The notes: generated by a model not told the origin, from the sequence alone. DNA of 64,000 bases from PHAA01 sp022706565 (GCA_040769385.1 JAXGLD010000001.1:685458-749457); one strand, 5' to 3'; numbered from the stretch's first letter, positions 34,560-43,296 are shown. A program made the numbers and translations.

Positions 34560-36482
34560 ATGGATTACAGACGCGTGACCACGCTTAAAGAAATACAGGA
34601 TTACCTTGGCGCTTCGAATCTGATTGCCTTCGACTTTGAGACCGCGCCGCTGGATGAGTACCACCACGATGATAAGGCGGCCCTGGATGCTCATAAGGCG
34701 GTTATTGTCGGGGTGAGCTTGTCGGTATCGGAGGGGACAGGGATATACGTCCCATTACGCCACCGGACCGGCGGGAATGCCGATTCACCGGAAAAGATCA
34801 TGGACTGGCTGTCCAAAGCCGTTTTTACCAACAGCGCTATCATCAAGGCCGCCCACAATCTGAGCTTTGAGGCCATGTTTCTCTACGCCCTGGGCATTGT
34901 CGTCCAGCCGCCCTGCTACGATACCATCGCGGCGGCGCAGATGACTCTTAAAAATAACACCGAATTCCGTTCCCTGGGAGACAGCGGGCTAAAAGCACTG
35001 GTACCGGAGCTGTTTGATGTGGATCTGCCCAGCTTTGAAGCGGTAACCGACGGCCGGTATTTCGATGAACTGGACCCGCGGGATACCGAGACCATCCGCT
35101 ACGCCTGCGCCGATTCGGATTATACCCTGCGCCTGTATCACCTGTTCAATAACTGGTTTGACCGCTACCTGCCTAAACACCGCTACGTGGTGGAGGAAAT
35201 AGAATCGCCTACCGCTGTCTACGTCGGCCTGATGAAATACAACGGCCTTTTGGTGGATAGGGAACTTATGCTTAAGAAGCAGGCCGAGGCCGAAGCGAAA
35301 CTGGCAGAGCTGAAAAATGAAATCGCTTTTATGATCGGCGACGTTGAAATCGGGGCCAACGCCAGCACAGCGGCGTTTAAGAAATACCTCTATGAAGACC
35401 TGAAGCTGCCGGTACTTAAAACCACCGCCAAATACCAGGAAGCGGCAGATGATGAGACCATGATCCTGCTCTCTGACTGGAGCCGGGAAAACCGGCCGGA
35501 GCTGGCGCGGCTGTTTGAACTGGTTCAGGAATACCGCAAGTGGGGCAAGATCAAGAGCACCTATATTGACGGGTACCTGGAGCATATCAACGCGGCCACC
35601 GGTCGGATTCATCCCGAGATGTTCCCGCTGGGCGCCGAGACCGGGCGCTTTGCCAGCCGCAGGCCCAACCTTCAGAATATGCCGAGGTCAGATACAGACA
35701 GCATTGGGGTTCGCAATTTTATTATCGCTCCTCCCGGCAAAGCGCTCTTGTCTCTTGATTTTTCGCAGATTGAGCTGCGGGTGGGGGCCTTCTACTGCCG
35801 GGATGAAAAGATGCTTGAGACTTACAAAACAGGCGGGGATATTCATGCCCAGACGACCAGCGTTATTTACCACATACCTTTTGAGCAAGCGGCCAGCAAA
35901 AACGCCGAGCATTACAAGGAACGGCGTTCTATCGCCAAAAACTGCAACTTTGGCGTTTTCTACGGCCTATTTTCCAGAGGGCTGCAGCGCAATTTGAAAT
36001 TCAAGGCGGGATTAAATACATCGCTCGCGGAATGTGAGGAAATCATCCGCAATCTCAAAGCCGGTTATCCCCGGCTTACCCAGTGGCAGGACGAGGTCAG
36101 GACAAGGGCAGGCTTTCGCAAATATACCGAAACGTATCTCGGCAGGCGGCGCTATCTGCCCAATATCGCCTCAACCGACTGGGGCAAGAGGTCTTTTGCC
36201 GAACGCTGCGCGTTCAATACCCCGATTCAGGGAACGGCGGCGGATATTTTAAAGCTGGCCCTGGTACGTATCATAGTGGGCTTATCAGAACGAATGTGGC
36301 TCAAACCCTTGCTGCAGGTGCATGATGAATTGGTGTTCGAACTGCCGGAGGACAAGGTGTCTGAGGCGGTGGGATTCATCAAGGCCTGCATGGAAGCCCA
36401 GCCCTTTGCCGCTTTTGATGTGCCGATTGTGGCCGAAGCCTCAATTGGAGCGCGTTTTGGCGAGATGAAAGAAATAGATTAA
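34560..36482 (+). CDS. Phage family A DNA polymerase with 3'-5' exonuclease
   Basis: 640 residues. The N-terminal DEDD exonuclease has IAFDFETAPLD (~22-32), NLSFEAMFLY and YACADSDYTL. The polymerase part has motif A DFSQIELRVGAFYC (~400), motif B RRSIAKNCNFGVFYG, and motif C VHDELVFE (~587). There is no 5'-3' exonuclease domain, as in phage polymerases. It should replicate the phage genome with the primase-helicase encoded downstream. ATG 34560 follows GGAAAGGA. The stop overlaps the ATGAAAGGAAGG ribosome site of the antirepressor gene. Confidence 0.95.
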   Translation: MDYRRVTTLKEIQDYLGASNLIAFDFETAPLDEYHHDDKAALDAHKAVIVGVSLSVSEGTGIYVPLRHRTGGNADSPEKIMDWLSKAVFTNSAIIKAAHNLSFEAMFLYALGIVVQPPCYDTIAAAQMTLKNNTEFRSLGDSGLKALVPELFDVDLPSFEAVTDGRYFDELDPRDTETIRYACADSDYTLRLYHLFNNWFDRYLPKHRYVVEEIESPTAVYVGLMKYNGLLVDRELMLKKQAEAEAKLAELKNEIAFMIGDVEIGANASTAAFKKYLYEDLKLPVLKTTAKYQEAADDETMILLSDWSRENRPELARLFELVQEYRKWGKIKSTYIDGYLEHINAATGRIHPEMFPLGAETGRFASRRPNLQNMPRSDTDSIGVRNFIIAPPGKALLSLDFSQIELRVGAFYCRDEKMLETYKTGGDIHAQTTSVIYHIPFEQAASKNAEHYKERRSIAKNCNFGVFYGLFSRGLQRNLKFKAGLNTSLAECEEIIRNLKAGYPRLTQWQDEVRTRAGFRKYTETYLGRRRYLPNIASTDWGKRSFAERCAFNTPIQGTAADILKLALVRIIVGLSERMWLKPLLQVHDELVFELPEDKVSEAVGFIKACMEAQPFAAFDVPIVAEASIGARFGEMKEID

Positions 36483-36499
36483 TGAAAGGAAGGATTTGC

Positions 36500-37324
36500 A
36501 TGACCAACAACCTGCAGGTTTTTAAGAATACAGAGTTTGGCGAGCTTGGCGTGCTCGTTATTGATGGCAAGGAATATTTCCCAGCCAGTGAATGCGCCCG
36601 CATTTTAGGATACAGTAACCCGCGCGATGCCATATTACGTCATTGCAAATCAGCGGGGGTCGTGAAACACGACGGGGTCTCCCTTACTACCAACCAATAT
36701 GGGATTTCAACGGAGCAGGTGGTTGAAAAGACCTATATTACCGAAGGGAACCTTTACCGGCTGATTATCAGGAGCAAGCTTCCCGCCGCCGAGCGGTTTG
36801 AACGCTGGATCTTTGACGAGGTGCTGCCGACCATCAGAAAACATGGCCTGTACGCGACCGAAAAGGTGCTCGATGAAATACTCGCCGATCCTGATTACGG
36901 CATCAGGCTGTTTTCCGAGCTTAAAGCTGAACGCCAAAGAAGAAAAGCGTTGGAGTTGGAAAACGCCCAGCATAAGCAAATTATCGGCGAGCTGCGCCCC
37001 AAAGCGTCCTACTACGACCTTATATTGCAAAACAAAAGCCTGGTGCCAATAAGCAAAATCGCCAAGGACTATGGCATGTCCGGCAAGGCTTTTAACAAGC
37101 TGCTGCATGAGCTGGGGGTGCAGTACAAAATGGGGGATACCTGGCTTTTGTACCAGCAGTACGCTGACCATGGCTACACCCAGTCTAGGACCCACGCCAT
37201 TGACGCCGAAAAGAGCAGGATGCACACCTATTGGACGCAGAAAGGCAGGCTGTTCCTCTATGACCTCCTGAAAAACCGCAGAGGGCTGCTGCCGATGATT
37301 GAAAGAAACGGCAAAACGGCTTAA
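36500..37324 (+). CDS. Phage antirepressor, BRO-N plus KilAC (ANT) domains
   Basis: 274 residues from ATG 36500 (AAAGGAAGG upstream). An N-terminal BRO-N domain (FGELGVLVIDGKEYFPASECARILGYSNPRDAILRHCK) is followed by a long helix and a C-terminal KilAC/ANT domain (RPKASYYDLILQNKSLVPISKIAKDYGMSGKAFNKLLHELGVQYKMGDTWLLY). Such proteins counter the lysogeny repressor. No repressor gene is in the window; it was probably lost with the left arm. It follows the polymerase by only 18 bp. Confidence 0.9.
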   Translation: MTNNLQVFKNTEFGELGVLVIDGKEYFPASECARILGYSNPRDAILRHCKSAGVVKHDGVSLTTNQYGISTEQVVEKTYITEGNLYRLIIRSKLPAAERFERWIFDEVLPTIRKHGLYATEKVLDEILADPDYGIRLFSELKAERQRRKALELENAQHKQIIGELRPKASYYDLILQNKSLVPISKIAKDYGMSGKAFNKLLHELGVQYKMGDTWLLYQQYADHGYTQSRTHAIDAEKSRMHTYWTQKGRLFLYDLLKNRRGLLPMIERNGKTA

Positions 37325-37362
37325 ACTGGGTTCTTTTATTCCTTGAAAGGAGCGGGTTTTAA

Positions 37363-37713
37363 TTGGATAAAGACAAGCCCTTTGTATATATCTGCTCCCC
37401 GTTACGGGGAGACATTGAGCGAAATATCCAGCGCGCCGTTGGCTACAGCCGGTTCGTGTTCGGCATGGGGGGCGTTCCCCTGGCCCCCCACGTTATCTTT
37501 ACCGCGTTTCTGGATGACAATATTCCCGCGGAGCGTGAAGCCGGGCTTGAGCTGGGCCTGCAGTTGATGAGGCGGTGCGACGAGCTGTGGGTTTTCGGCT
37601 CCAGGGTAAGCGCCGGTATGGCCATGGAGATAGAAAACGCTAGGAGACGCCGCATGCCGATTAAGTATTTTAACGACCGGTGCGAGGAGGAGCCTTTATG
37701 CTTAAAGCCTTGA
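37363..37713 (+). CDS. DUF4406/nucleoside deoxyribosyltransferase-like protein
   Basis: 116 residues from TTG 37363 (AAAGGAGCGGG upstream). FVYICSPLRGDIERNIQRAVGYSRFVFGMGGVPLAPHVIF and RRCDELWVFGSRVSAGMAMEIENARRRRMPIKYF give a small Rossmann-like fold of the DUF4406 type related to nucleoside 2-deoxyribosyltransferases. Nucleotide metabolism for phage replication is likely but unproven. It overlaps the primase-helicase start by 16 bases. Confidence 0.75.
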   Translation: MDKDKPFVYICSPLRGDIERNIQRAVGYSRFVFGMGGVPLAPHVIFTAFLDDNIPAEREAGLELGLQLMRRCDELWVFGSRVSAGMAMEIENARRRRMPIKYFNDRCEEEPLCLKP

Positions 37714-40211
37714 ATATCCCCCTGGAGGAATTCCTGCGGCCCTTCTTTGACCCGGGAGAAACAGTCTGCATCAGAATATTTGACGATAAAAAGACCGGCG
37801 CCTTCAAAGGGGCCAAGCTGGAAACCACCGTCGGCCAGATCGACAAGATGATGAAAACTTTAAAAAAGCATAACGCCAAGAACCGCGGCATCTATTTCGT
37901 GGTCAACTACGGCGGCCATGAGGACAGCGATATAAGCAGGATCAACGCGCAGTTCGTGGAGTGTGATGACCTGTCTTTCGGTGAGCAGATGGAAAGAATC
38001 AAAGCCTTTCCTCTCGAGCCGTCGCTTATCGTAAAGACCCGGAAGTCACTGCATACCTACTGGCTGGTAAAGGACGCTGACGTCAGCTCTTTTCGCCGGG
38101 TGCAAAAGCGTTTAATCGCCCAGTTTCAGGGGGACAAGTCCTGCGTTAACGAGAGCCGGGTACTGCGTCTGCCGGGGTTTTACCACTGCAAGGGTGAGCC
38201 GGTCATGGTGGAATGCGTCAAATTCAACCCGGAACTCAGGTACACCCAGGCCGAGCTGGAAGCGGTACTGCCGGAAATCGAGGATGAACCGACAGGAACA
38301 GAGGCGCCAATACCAAAGGGCTCCCGCAAAGGTCTTACGCTGGTTACGCGGCGCTGTAACTTTATCAGGCACTGCCGGGATAACGCCGCCGCCCTGCCGG
38401 AGCACGACTGGTACGCCATGATCACCAACCTGGCGGTTTTCGAGGGCGGCGACACCCTGATTCATGAGATGTCAAAGGACTACCCTAAGTACCAGCGCCG
38501 GGAAACCGAAAACAAAATCCGCCATTTCTTAGAAAGCGGCACCAAGCCCATTACCTGCAAAACCATCGCTGAGAAAGGTTTTCAGTGCCCCAGGATTGAC
38601 GACGGGAGCTGCGTGGTTAAAGCCCCGGCGGCGTTGTGCTACCAGCCGCTTATGGTCAAGGAACTGCGCTTCTTTTTAGCTCAAGCCCCGGTCAAAAAAG
38701 CGGCGGTGGATGATATCCAGACCGCCCAGGACTTTGTTAGGGAGTACCTGTATAACGTCGACGCGGTGGTCGCGGAGACCTTCATCAACTATGAGCTAAA
38801 AGAGCACTTTGGCTTTAAAGCCTACGATGTTAAGCCCCTGGTTGCGCTGCATAAGGATATCTTGAAAAAATACTTGGAGAGCAAGGAAACCAAGCGCGAG
38901 ACCTCAGACTTTGAGCTGCCGGAGTGGTATGAGGTCACCGAGCATGGCGGCATCAGGTTTATTTCCGGGCTTTTAGCCAATTATATGGCGGCCAATGTTA
39001 ACGCTTTCTACGGGGCCGGCAGCTATTATTACTACGAGCACGGGGTATATAACGCCAGCGAGGATTTGTGGGCGGCGGCCAAGGTCAGGGAGTTTATGAT
39101 CCCGCGCTACGCCAGCATGACAGCGATCAATGATACGGTTGGCCAGTGGCGGATGCTGATTCGAAAGCCGGTCAGGGAAATCAACTGCAACCCTTTTATT
39201 ATCAATGTCAAAAACGGCCTGTATAACGTTTTGGATGACAGTTTCAAACCCCACACGCCCAGGTATTACTCAACGGTGCAGATCAACGCCTCCTACCAGG
39301 AGGACGCCAAGTGCCCGAAGTTTCTAGCGTTTTTAAAGAGCGTCCTGCCGGATGAGGAAATCCATCTTATGCAGGAGATATTCGGCTACCTGCTCATCCC
39401 GGTAAACAAGGCCCAGAAGTCTTTTGTCTTTGTGGGCGCTCCCAACGCGGGCAAGTCAACCCTGCTCTCGGTAGCCCAGGAGATCCTTTTGGGGAGCGAA
39501 AACGTATCGAACATTCCGTGGCAGAGCCTGGGGGACCGCTTCAACAAGGCCGAGCTTTTCGGCAAGCTGGCCAATATTTTTGCCGACCTGCCATCAAAGA
39601 ACATTGATGATAACGGTATGTTCAAGGCACTTACCGGCGAGGACTATATCACCGGGGAGAGAAAAAACAAGGACCCGTTTTCCTTCAGGCCTTATGCCAG
39701 GCTTTTGTTTTCCTGCAACGAGATACCCAGAAACTATGGGGATAAGAGCGACGGGTTTTACCGCCGGCTGATTATTATCCGTTTTGATAACCCGGTGCCC
39801 AAGAACAAGCGCGACCCCAATCTGAGGGAGAAGCTGGCGGTGGAGCGCGACGGGATACTCATGTGGTCAATCGCCGGTCTAAAGCGCCTTATCGCCAACA
39901 GCTATGAGTTCAGTGAAACCGACCGCACCAGGGCGGAGCTTAAGCGCTACCGGGTGGAGAGCAACAGTGTCCTATCCTTTGTGGAGGAATGCTGCGAGCT
40001 TGATGAGGACAAAGAATCTGTGCGCGACGATCTGTTTTCCAGGTACAAGGAGTATTGCGGCAACGCGGGAATGAAGCCGGTCTCCCAGGCCAATTTCAAC
40101 AAAGAAATCGAGGCTAGTTATCCAGGCGTTAAGCGGTCAAGAGATAGACTCTCCAAACGCAGAACCTGGAAGGGTATCGTTTTTTGTGAAGGAGGAAAGG
40201 AGCAGGAATGA
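37698..40211 (+). CDS. Phage primase-helicase (D5/P4-type)
   Basis: 838 residues from ATG 37698 (GAGGAGG seven bases upstream). The N-terminal part (to ~ residue 320) is primase-like with RKSLHTYWLVKD and ESRVLRLPGFYHCKGEPV of the archaeo-eukaryotic primase/RepB type. The C-terminal half is an SF3 helicase of the phage/plasmid primase P4 family: QEIFGYLLIPVNKAQKSFVFVGAPNAGKSTLL (Walker A, ~580), ANIFADLPSKN and RLLFSCNEIPRNYGDKSDGFYRRLIIIRF. It opens and primes the origin, which probably lies just downstream (40220-40408). Confidence 0.92.
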   Translation: MLKALNIPLEEFLRPFFDPGETVCIRIFDDKKTGAFKGAKLETTVGQIDKMMKTLKKHNAKNRGIYFVVNYGGHEDSDISRINAQFVECDDLSFGEQMERIKAFPLEPSLIVKTRKSLHTYWLVKDADVSSFRRVQKRLIAQFQGDKSCVNESRVLRLPGFYHCKGEPVMVECVKFNPELRYTQAELEAVLPEIEDEPTGTEAPIPKGSRKGLTLVTRRCNFIRHCRDNAAALPEHDWYAMITNLAVFEGGDTLIHEMSKDYPKYQRRETENKIRHFLESGTKPITCKTIAEKGFQCPRIDDGSCVVKAPAALCYQPLMVKELRFFLAQAPVKKAAVDDIQTAQDFVREYLYNVDAVVAETFINYELKEHFGFKAYDVKPLVALHKDILKKYLESKETKRETSDFELPEWYEVTEHGGIRFISGLLANYMAANVNAFYGAGSYYYYEHGVYNASEDLWAAAKVREFMIPRYASMTAINDTVGQWRMLIRKPVREINCNPFIINVKNGLYNVLDDSFKPHTPRYYSTVQINASYQEDAKCPKFLAFLKSVLPDEEIHLMQEIFGYLLIPVNKAQKSFVFVGAPNAGKSTLLSVAQEILLGSENVSNIPWQSLGDRFNKAELFGKLANIFADLPSKNIDDNGMFKALTGEDYITGERKNKDPFSFRPYARLLFSCNEIPRNYGDKSDGFYRRLIIIRFDNPVPKNKRDPNLREKLAVERDGILMWSIAGLKRLIANSYEFSETDRTRAELKRYRVESNSVLSFVEECCELDEDKESVRDDLFSRYKEYCGNAGMKPVSQANFNKEIEASYPGVKRSRDRLSKRRTWKGIVFCEGGKEQE

Positions 40212-40219
40212 GTGGTTGC

Positions 40220-40408
40220 GACCGGCTTGACCGGGTTGGGACCAGGTTTATGACCGGGGAAAAAGCGAGCCAGTTGGGTCTTGGACCGAGATGACCGGGT
40301 TTTTTCTATTCTTCGCGTTATAACCATGGTGAGATATATGTAGTAGAAAAAAATAAAAATATATATAAGGAATCTATTTTACCCGGTCATCCCGGTTCCG
40401 CTGGTCAT
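40220..40408. repeat. Candidate phage replication origin: GACCGGG iterons and AT-rich region
   Basis: Copies of GACCGG(G) occur at 40220, 40229, 40252 and 40293, and inverted at 40381-40388 and around 40391-40408. ATGACCGGGT (40291-40300) recurs exactly inverted as ACCCGGTCAT (40381-40390). Between the arms lies a very AT-rich stretch (40331-40380) with A and TA runs. Iterons beside an AT-rich unwinding segment, right after the primase-helicase gene, are typical of an origin. No open frame occupies the 212-bp gap. Confidence 0.6.
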
Positions 40409-40423
40409 ACGCCTGTGGATATT

Positions 40424-40708
40424 ATGGCCGAAAAACAAATAGTAGCCGCGATAATGCGGCATCTAAAGACTGTTCCGGACTGCTTCTGCTTTAAAGAGCA
40501 TGGCGGCATGTACGGCACAGCCGGTCTCCCTGACATCATCTGCTGCATCAGCGGGCGGTTTGTCGCCTTTGAGGTCAAACAACCGTCGGGGAAACTGACT
40601 AAGCTCCAGGAAATAACGATACAAAGAATCAAAGACGCGAAGGGCAAAGCCTACAAGGTTTCAAGCGTCGAGGAGGTTAAATCCATTCTCGCCAACTTGG
40701 AGGTGTAG
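40424..40708 (+). CDS. VRR-NUC domain nuclease
   Basis: 94 residues. MYGTAGLPDIICCISGRFVAFEVKQPSGKLTKLQEITIQRIKDAKGKAYKVSS carries the PD-(D/E)xK elements of VRR-NUC: GxPD, then FEVK. This Holliday-junction/recombination-type nuclease is commonly found right after the phage helicase. ATG 40424 is chosen; GTG 40415 is also possible and neither has a strong ribosome site. Confidence 0.88.
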   Translation: MAEKQIVAAIMRHLKTVPDCFCFKEHGGMYGTAGLPDIICCISGRFVAFEVKQPSGKLTKLQEITIQRIKDAKGKAYKVSSVEEVKSILANLEV

Positions 40709-40713
40709 CCTTT

Positions 40714-40950
40714 ATGGAGAATAAATGTTTTGCTTTAGGCGGCCATAACCGCTGCCGGATACTCACTGTTTATGAATGCCCCGGATCTGACTGTTCCTTC
40801 TTTAAAACCCCAAAGGAAGCGGCGGAATCCCTAAGAAAAGCCAACGCCAGGCTGGCCAGCCTGGACAAAGATTACCAGAAGCATATCGCTGATACTTATT
40901 ACCGCGGCAAGATGCCCTGGCTTCAAGGCGGTGACGGCAATGACTGTTAA
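40714..40950 (+). CDS. Small phage protein with Cys pairs
   Basis: 78 residues with GGAGGTG before the ATG. C14-type pairs (NRCRILTVYECPGSDCSFF) suggest a zinc knuckle; the rest is helical. Similar small genes often stand between VRR-NUC and the sigma-like regulator in Firmicute prophages. Function unknown. Confidence 0.6.
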   Translation: MENKCFALGGHNRCRILTVYECPGSDCSFFKTPKEAAESLRKANARLASLDKDYQKHIADTYYRGKMPWLQGGDGNDC

Positions 40951-41392
40951 GGAGTACCTGACCCAGGCTTACCGCATCGACCAGCGCATTAACAGCAAGC
41001 TGGAGCAGGTCGCCTCCCTCAGGGAACTGGCGTCCAAGGCAACGGCAACCCTGTCCGATATGCACCACAAACCCAATAGAAACACCGGCTCCATGGAAAC
41101 CATCATCTGCAAGATGATTGACCTGGAGAACGAGATCAATCATGACATCGATACCCTGGTGGATTTGAAACGTGACATTGTGACGATAATTAAAAGGATT
41201 GAGAATCCGGAATACCAGACCCTTTTGGAACTTCGCTATCTCTGCTTCAAGACGTGGGAGCAGATCGCGGTTGATATGGGTTACAGCCTGCAATATGCCT
41301 TCAGGATGCATGAGAAAGCACTAAAATGCATCGAGTCTTGCAAAGAGGAGAGTAAAGTTGATAAAAAGAGAGTTGCGATGGTGGTAAAATAG
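40940..41392 (+). CDS. Sigma-70 region-4-like phage regulator (DUF1492/RinA-type)
   Basis: 150 residues. The N-terminal coiled coil (YRIDQRINSKLEQVASLRELA ... KMIDLENEINHDIDTLVDLKRDIVTIIKRI) is followed by a sigma region 4-like helix-turn-helix (PEYQTLLELRYLCFKTWEQIAVDMGYSLQYAFRMHEKAL). Proteins of this group switch on late genes in Gram-positive phages. It overlaps the preceding gene by 11 bases; ATG 40940 follows AAGGCGGTG. A strong terminator follows, after which the packaging genes start. Confidence 0.8.
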   Translation: MTVKEYLTQAYRIDQRINSKLEQVASLRELASKATATLSDMHHKPNRNTGSMETIICKMIDLENEINHDIDTLVDLKRDIVTIIKRIENPEYQTLLELRYLCFKTWEQIAVDMGYSLQYAFRMHEKALKCIESCKEESKVDKKRVAMVVK

Positions 41393-41413
41393 TATTGTAA
41401 AGAAGTATAAATG

Positions 41414-41447
41414 AGCCCTCGCGAGATGAACTGGCGGGGGCTTTTTT
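41414..41447 (+). terminator. Terminator ending the phage early operon
   Basis: AGCCCTCGC (41414-41422) pairs with GCGGGGGCT (41434-41442), one T-G pair, followed by six T. Confidence 0.88.
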
Positions 41448-41471
41448 CATGCTTGAACGGAGATGAGCATA

Positions 41472-41825
41472 TTGCCATATAAACCTAAACGGCCCTGCGG
41501 CTATCCCGGCTGCCCGAAGCTGACGGAGGGACGCTTCTGCGAGGAACATCAAAAAACAATAGATGACCATTACAACAAATACGAGCGCGATCCGGCCACT
41601 CGCAAACACTACGGCAGGAGCTGGAAGCGCATCCGCGACAGGTTTCTAGGTGAGCACCCGCTCTGTGAGAGGTGCCAAAAGGAAGGCAGGCTCACGCCGG
41701 CGGAGGAGGTGCACCATATTGTACCGCTGTCAAGGGGTGGAACCCATGCAGCGGATAATCTCATGGCGTTATGCACTAGCTGCCACTCAACCATAACAGC
41801 TAAGGAAGGCGGCCGCTGGGGGTAA
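41472..41825 (+). CDS. Phage HNH endonuclease
   Basis: 117 residues. Cys pairs (CGYPGCPKLTEGRFCEEH and CERCQKEGR ... CTSCHST) and the HNH core EEVHHIVPLSRGGTHAADNLMALCTSCH. In HK97-type phages an HNH gene just before the small terminase is needed for cos cleavage and packaging. TTG 41472 is nine bases after GGAG and gives the family-typical N-terminus MPYKPKRPC; ATG 41463 lies on top of the ribosome site. Confidence 0.9.
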   Translation: MPYKPKRPCGYPGCPKLTEGRFCEEHQKTIDDHYNKYERDPATRKHYGRSWKRIRDRFLGEHPLCERCQKEGRLTPAEEVHHIVPLSRGGTHAADNLMALCTSCHSTITAKEGGRWG

Positions 41826-41864
41826 AGAGATATATCACAAAGCGATGGTTAAGAATTGGCATCA

Positions 41865-42155
41865 TTACTTCATGTGCCGCTTCAGTTCTTCATAGAAGTT
41901 TTCGCGGGTACCCGCAAGTACCACGACTACGGTTTCATCATCTTCTTCAATAATGGTATAGGCCAACTCGTAGTTGGTTTTATTGTGGAAGACATCACAG
42001 CAATATACGCCGCTAAGATCACCGGTTTTAGGTTCACCAAAATAGGGATCTAGCAGAAGCTGGTCAATGACGGCTTGAAATTTGTCTTTCAGCGGTTTCT
42101 CTTTTAGCTTTTTGAAATAGCGGGCGGCGGGAGGCAGAATGACTAATTTGGTCAT
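41865..42155 (-). CDS. RelE/ParE-family toxin (toxin-antitoxin pair 1)
   Basis: 96 residues. LPPAARYFKKLKEKPLKDKFQAVIDQLLLDPYFGEPKTGDLSGVYCCDVFHNKTNYELAYTI has the RelE/YoeB-like fold pattern with the basic active region before the last strand (VVVVLAGTRENFYEEL). It would cut ribosome-bound mRNA. The start overlaps the antitoxin stop. It is on the minus strand, against the phage genes, between HNH and the small terminase. Confidence 0.75.
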   Translation of the reverse strand: MTKLVILPPAARYFKKLKEKPLKDKFQAVIDQLLLDPYFGEPKTGDLSGVYCCDVFHNKTNYELAYTIIEEDDETVVVVLAGTRENFYEELKRHMK

Positions 42156-42496
42156 CAGTCTGCCTTCGGGCCAAAAACATCTTCATAAGTTTTGCTCGAT
42201 GCTTGGCCCTGAGCAGCAAGACGGGCTTCATCAAGCAAGCGTTCCACAGCGGGACGGATTTGGCGGCGGGTTTCCTTAAACTTATCAAGCAGTTCTTGTC
42301 CTGACAGCCCTTGAGCTATTAAATCGGCCAGGATCTGTTCGTCAAATTCGCCGCTGCTTTCCCGAACGGGACGGATGACGATGGCATTGTTTTGGACATA
42401 GCATTCTACTTCCTTGTCAATGCCGAGGCTGTTATAGAACTCAATCGGTATGGTTATCTGGCGTTTCTGAGATACCGAGATACGTTTTTTTATCAT
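42155..42496 (-). CDS. AbrB/MazE-type antitoxin (pair 1)
   Basis: 113 residues from ATG at 42496, preceded by AAAGGAG. The N-terminus IKKRISVSQKRQITIPIEFYNSLGIDKEVECYVQNNAIVIRPV is an AbrB-type swapped-hairpin DNA-binding domain; the C-terminal helices (DLIAQGLSGQELLDKFKETRRQIRPAVERLL) should cap the toxin. The 42574 start lacks a ribosome site. It is coupled with the toxin by overlapping stop/start. Confidence 0.78.
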   Translation of the reverse strand: MIKKRISVSQKRQITIPIEFYNSLGIDKEVECYVQNNAIVIRPVRESSGEFDEQILADLIAQGLSGQELLDKFKETRRQIRPAVERLLDEARLAAQGQASSKTYEDVFGPKAD

Positions 42497-42627
42497 AGGA
42501 TTTTCTCCTTTAATTTTTACTCGCGGCACTTGTACTCCTCCTTTGGTATTATATGTTAATCCAACAGAAAGCATACAAAGAATCTTTGATTAAATACTAT
42601 CAAAGAAACAAAGAAAACTCAAGGCTA

Positions 42628-42720
42628 GGGGGGTCAAAATCTCTACAGCCCTGCCCCGGAGAACGGGCGGCGGGTCACGCGCGAAAATTCGCGGTTTCAA
42701 AAGGGGGTATAGCCCCCTGT
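42628..42720. other. Candidate phage cos region
   Basis: A non-coding, GC-rich stretch just before the small terminase gene contains GGGGGGTCAAAATCTCTACAG, a GGCGGCGGGTCACG segment, a CGCGAA-AA-TTCGCG inverted repeat (42680-42693) and a GGGGG-TATAG-CCCCC hairpin before T5 (42703-42717). In HK97-like Firmicute phages the cos site lies between HNH and small terminase genes. No cohesive end can be proven by eye. Confidence 0.5.
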
Positions 42721-42752
42721 TTTTATGGTTTGGTGAAGGCAGGTGATGAGGA

Positions 42753-43295
42753 ATGGCCAACGGGCATGGCGGCCCGCGGATTGGGGCGGGAAACAAGAAG
42801 AAACCGCTGGCGGATAAGATACTGGAAGGCAACCCCGGCAAGCGCCGGCTTACCGTGGTGGAGTTTACCGATACCGCCGATTTGGAAGGGCAGGTAATGC
42901 CCCCGCCCCGGGAGTACCTGGCCGCTAAGCAGAAAAACGGCAAGGGAATGCTGGCGGTGGAAATATACGAAAAAACCTGGCAGTGGCTCTATGAGCGAAG
43001 GTGCGCGCACCTGATTCCCGCCCAGCTTTTGGAGCAGTACGCCATGAGCGTATCCCGCTGGATCCAGTGTGAGGAGTGTATTACCGAGTTCGGCTTTTTA
43101 GCCAAGCACCCCACCACCGGCAACGCCATTCCCTCCCCCTATGTGGCTATGAGCCAGAGCTTTATGAAGCAGGCCAACAACATCTGGTATCAGATATATC
43201 AGGTGGTAAGGGAGAACTGCGCAACCGATTACAAAGGCGCAAATCCTCATGACGATGTTATGGAGCGGCTGCTCTCAGCCAGAAAAGGTGGTTAA
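42753..43295 (+). CDS. Terminase small subunit (P27 family)
   Basis: 180 residues. GPRIGAGNKKKPLADKILEGNPGKRRL is the P27-type N-terminus, followed by a helical part (LAVEIYEKTWQWLYERRCAHLIPAQLLEQYAMSVSRWIQCEE) and a C-terminal KSL-like helix bundle. It recognises the cos/pac site and loads DNA on the large terminase. ATG 42753 follows GGTGATGAGGA. One base separates its stop from the TTG of the methyltransferase gene. Confidence 0.9.
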   Translation: MANGHGGPRIGAGNKKKPLADKILEGNPGKRRLTVVEFTDTADLEGQVMPPPREYLAAKQKNGKGMLAVEIYEKTWQWLYERRCAHLIPAQLLEQYAMSVSRWIQCEECITEFGFLAKHPTTGNAIPSPYVAMSQSFMKQANNIWYQIYQVVRENCATDYKGANPHDDVMERLLSARKGG

Positions 43296-43296
43296 A

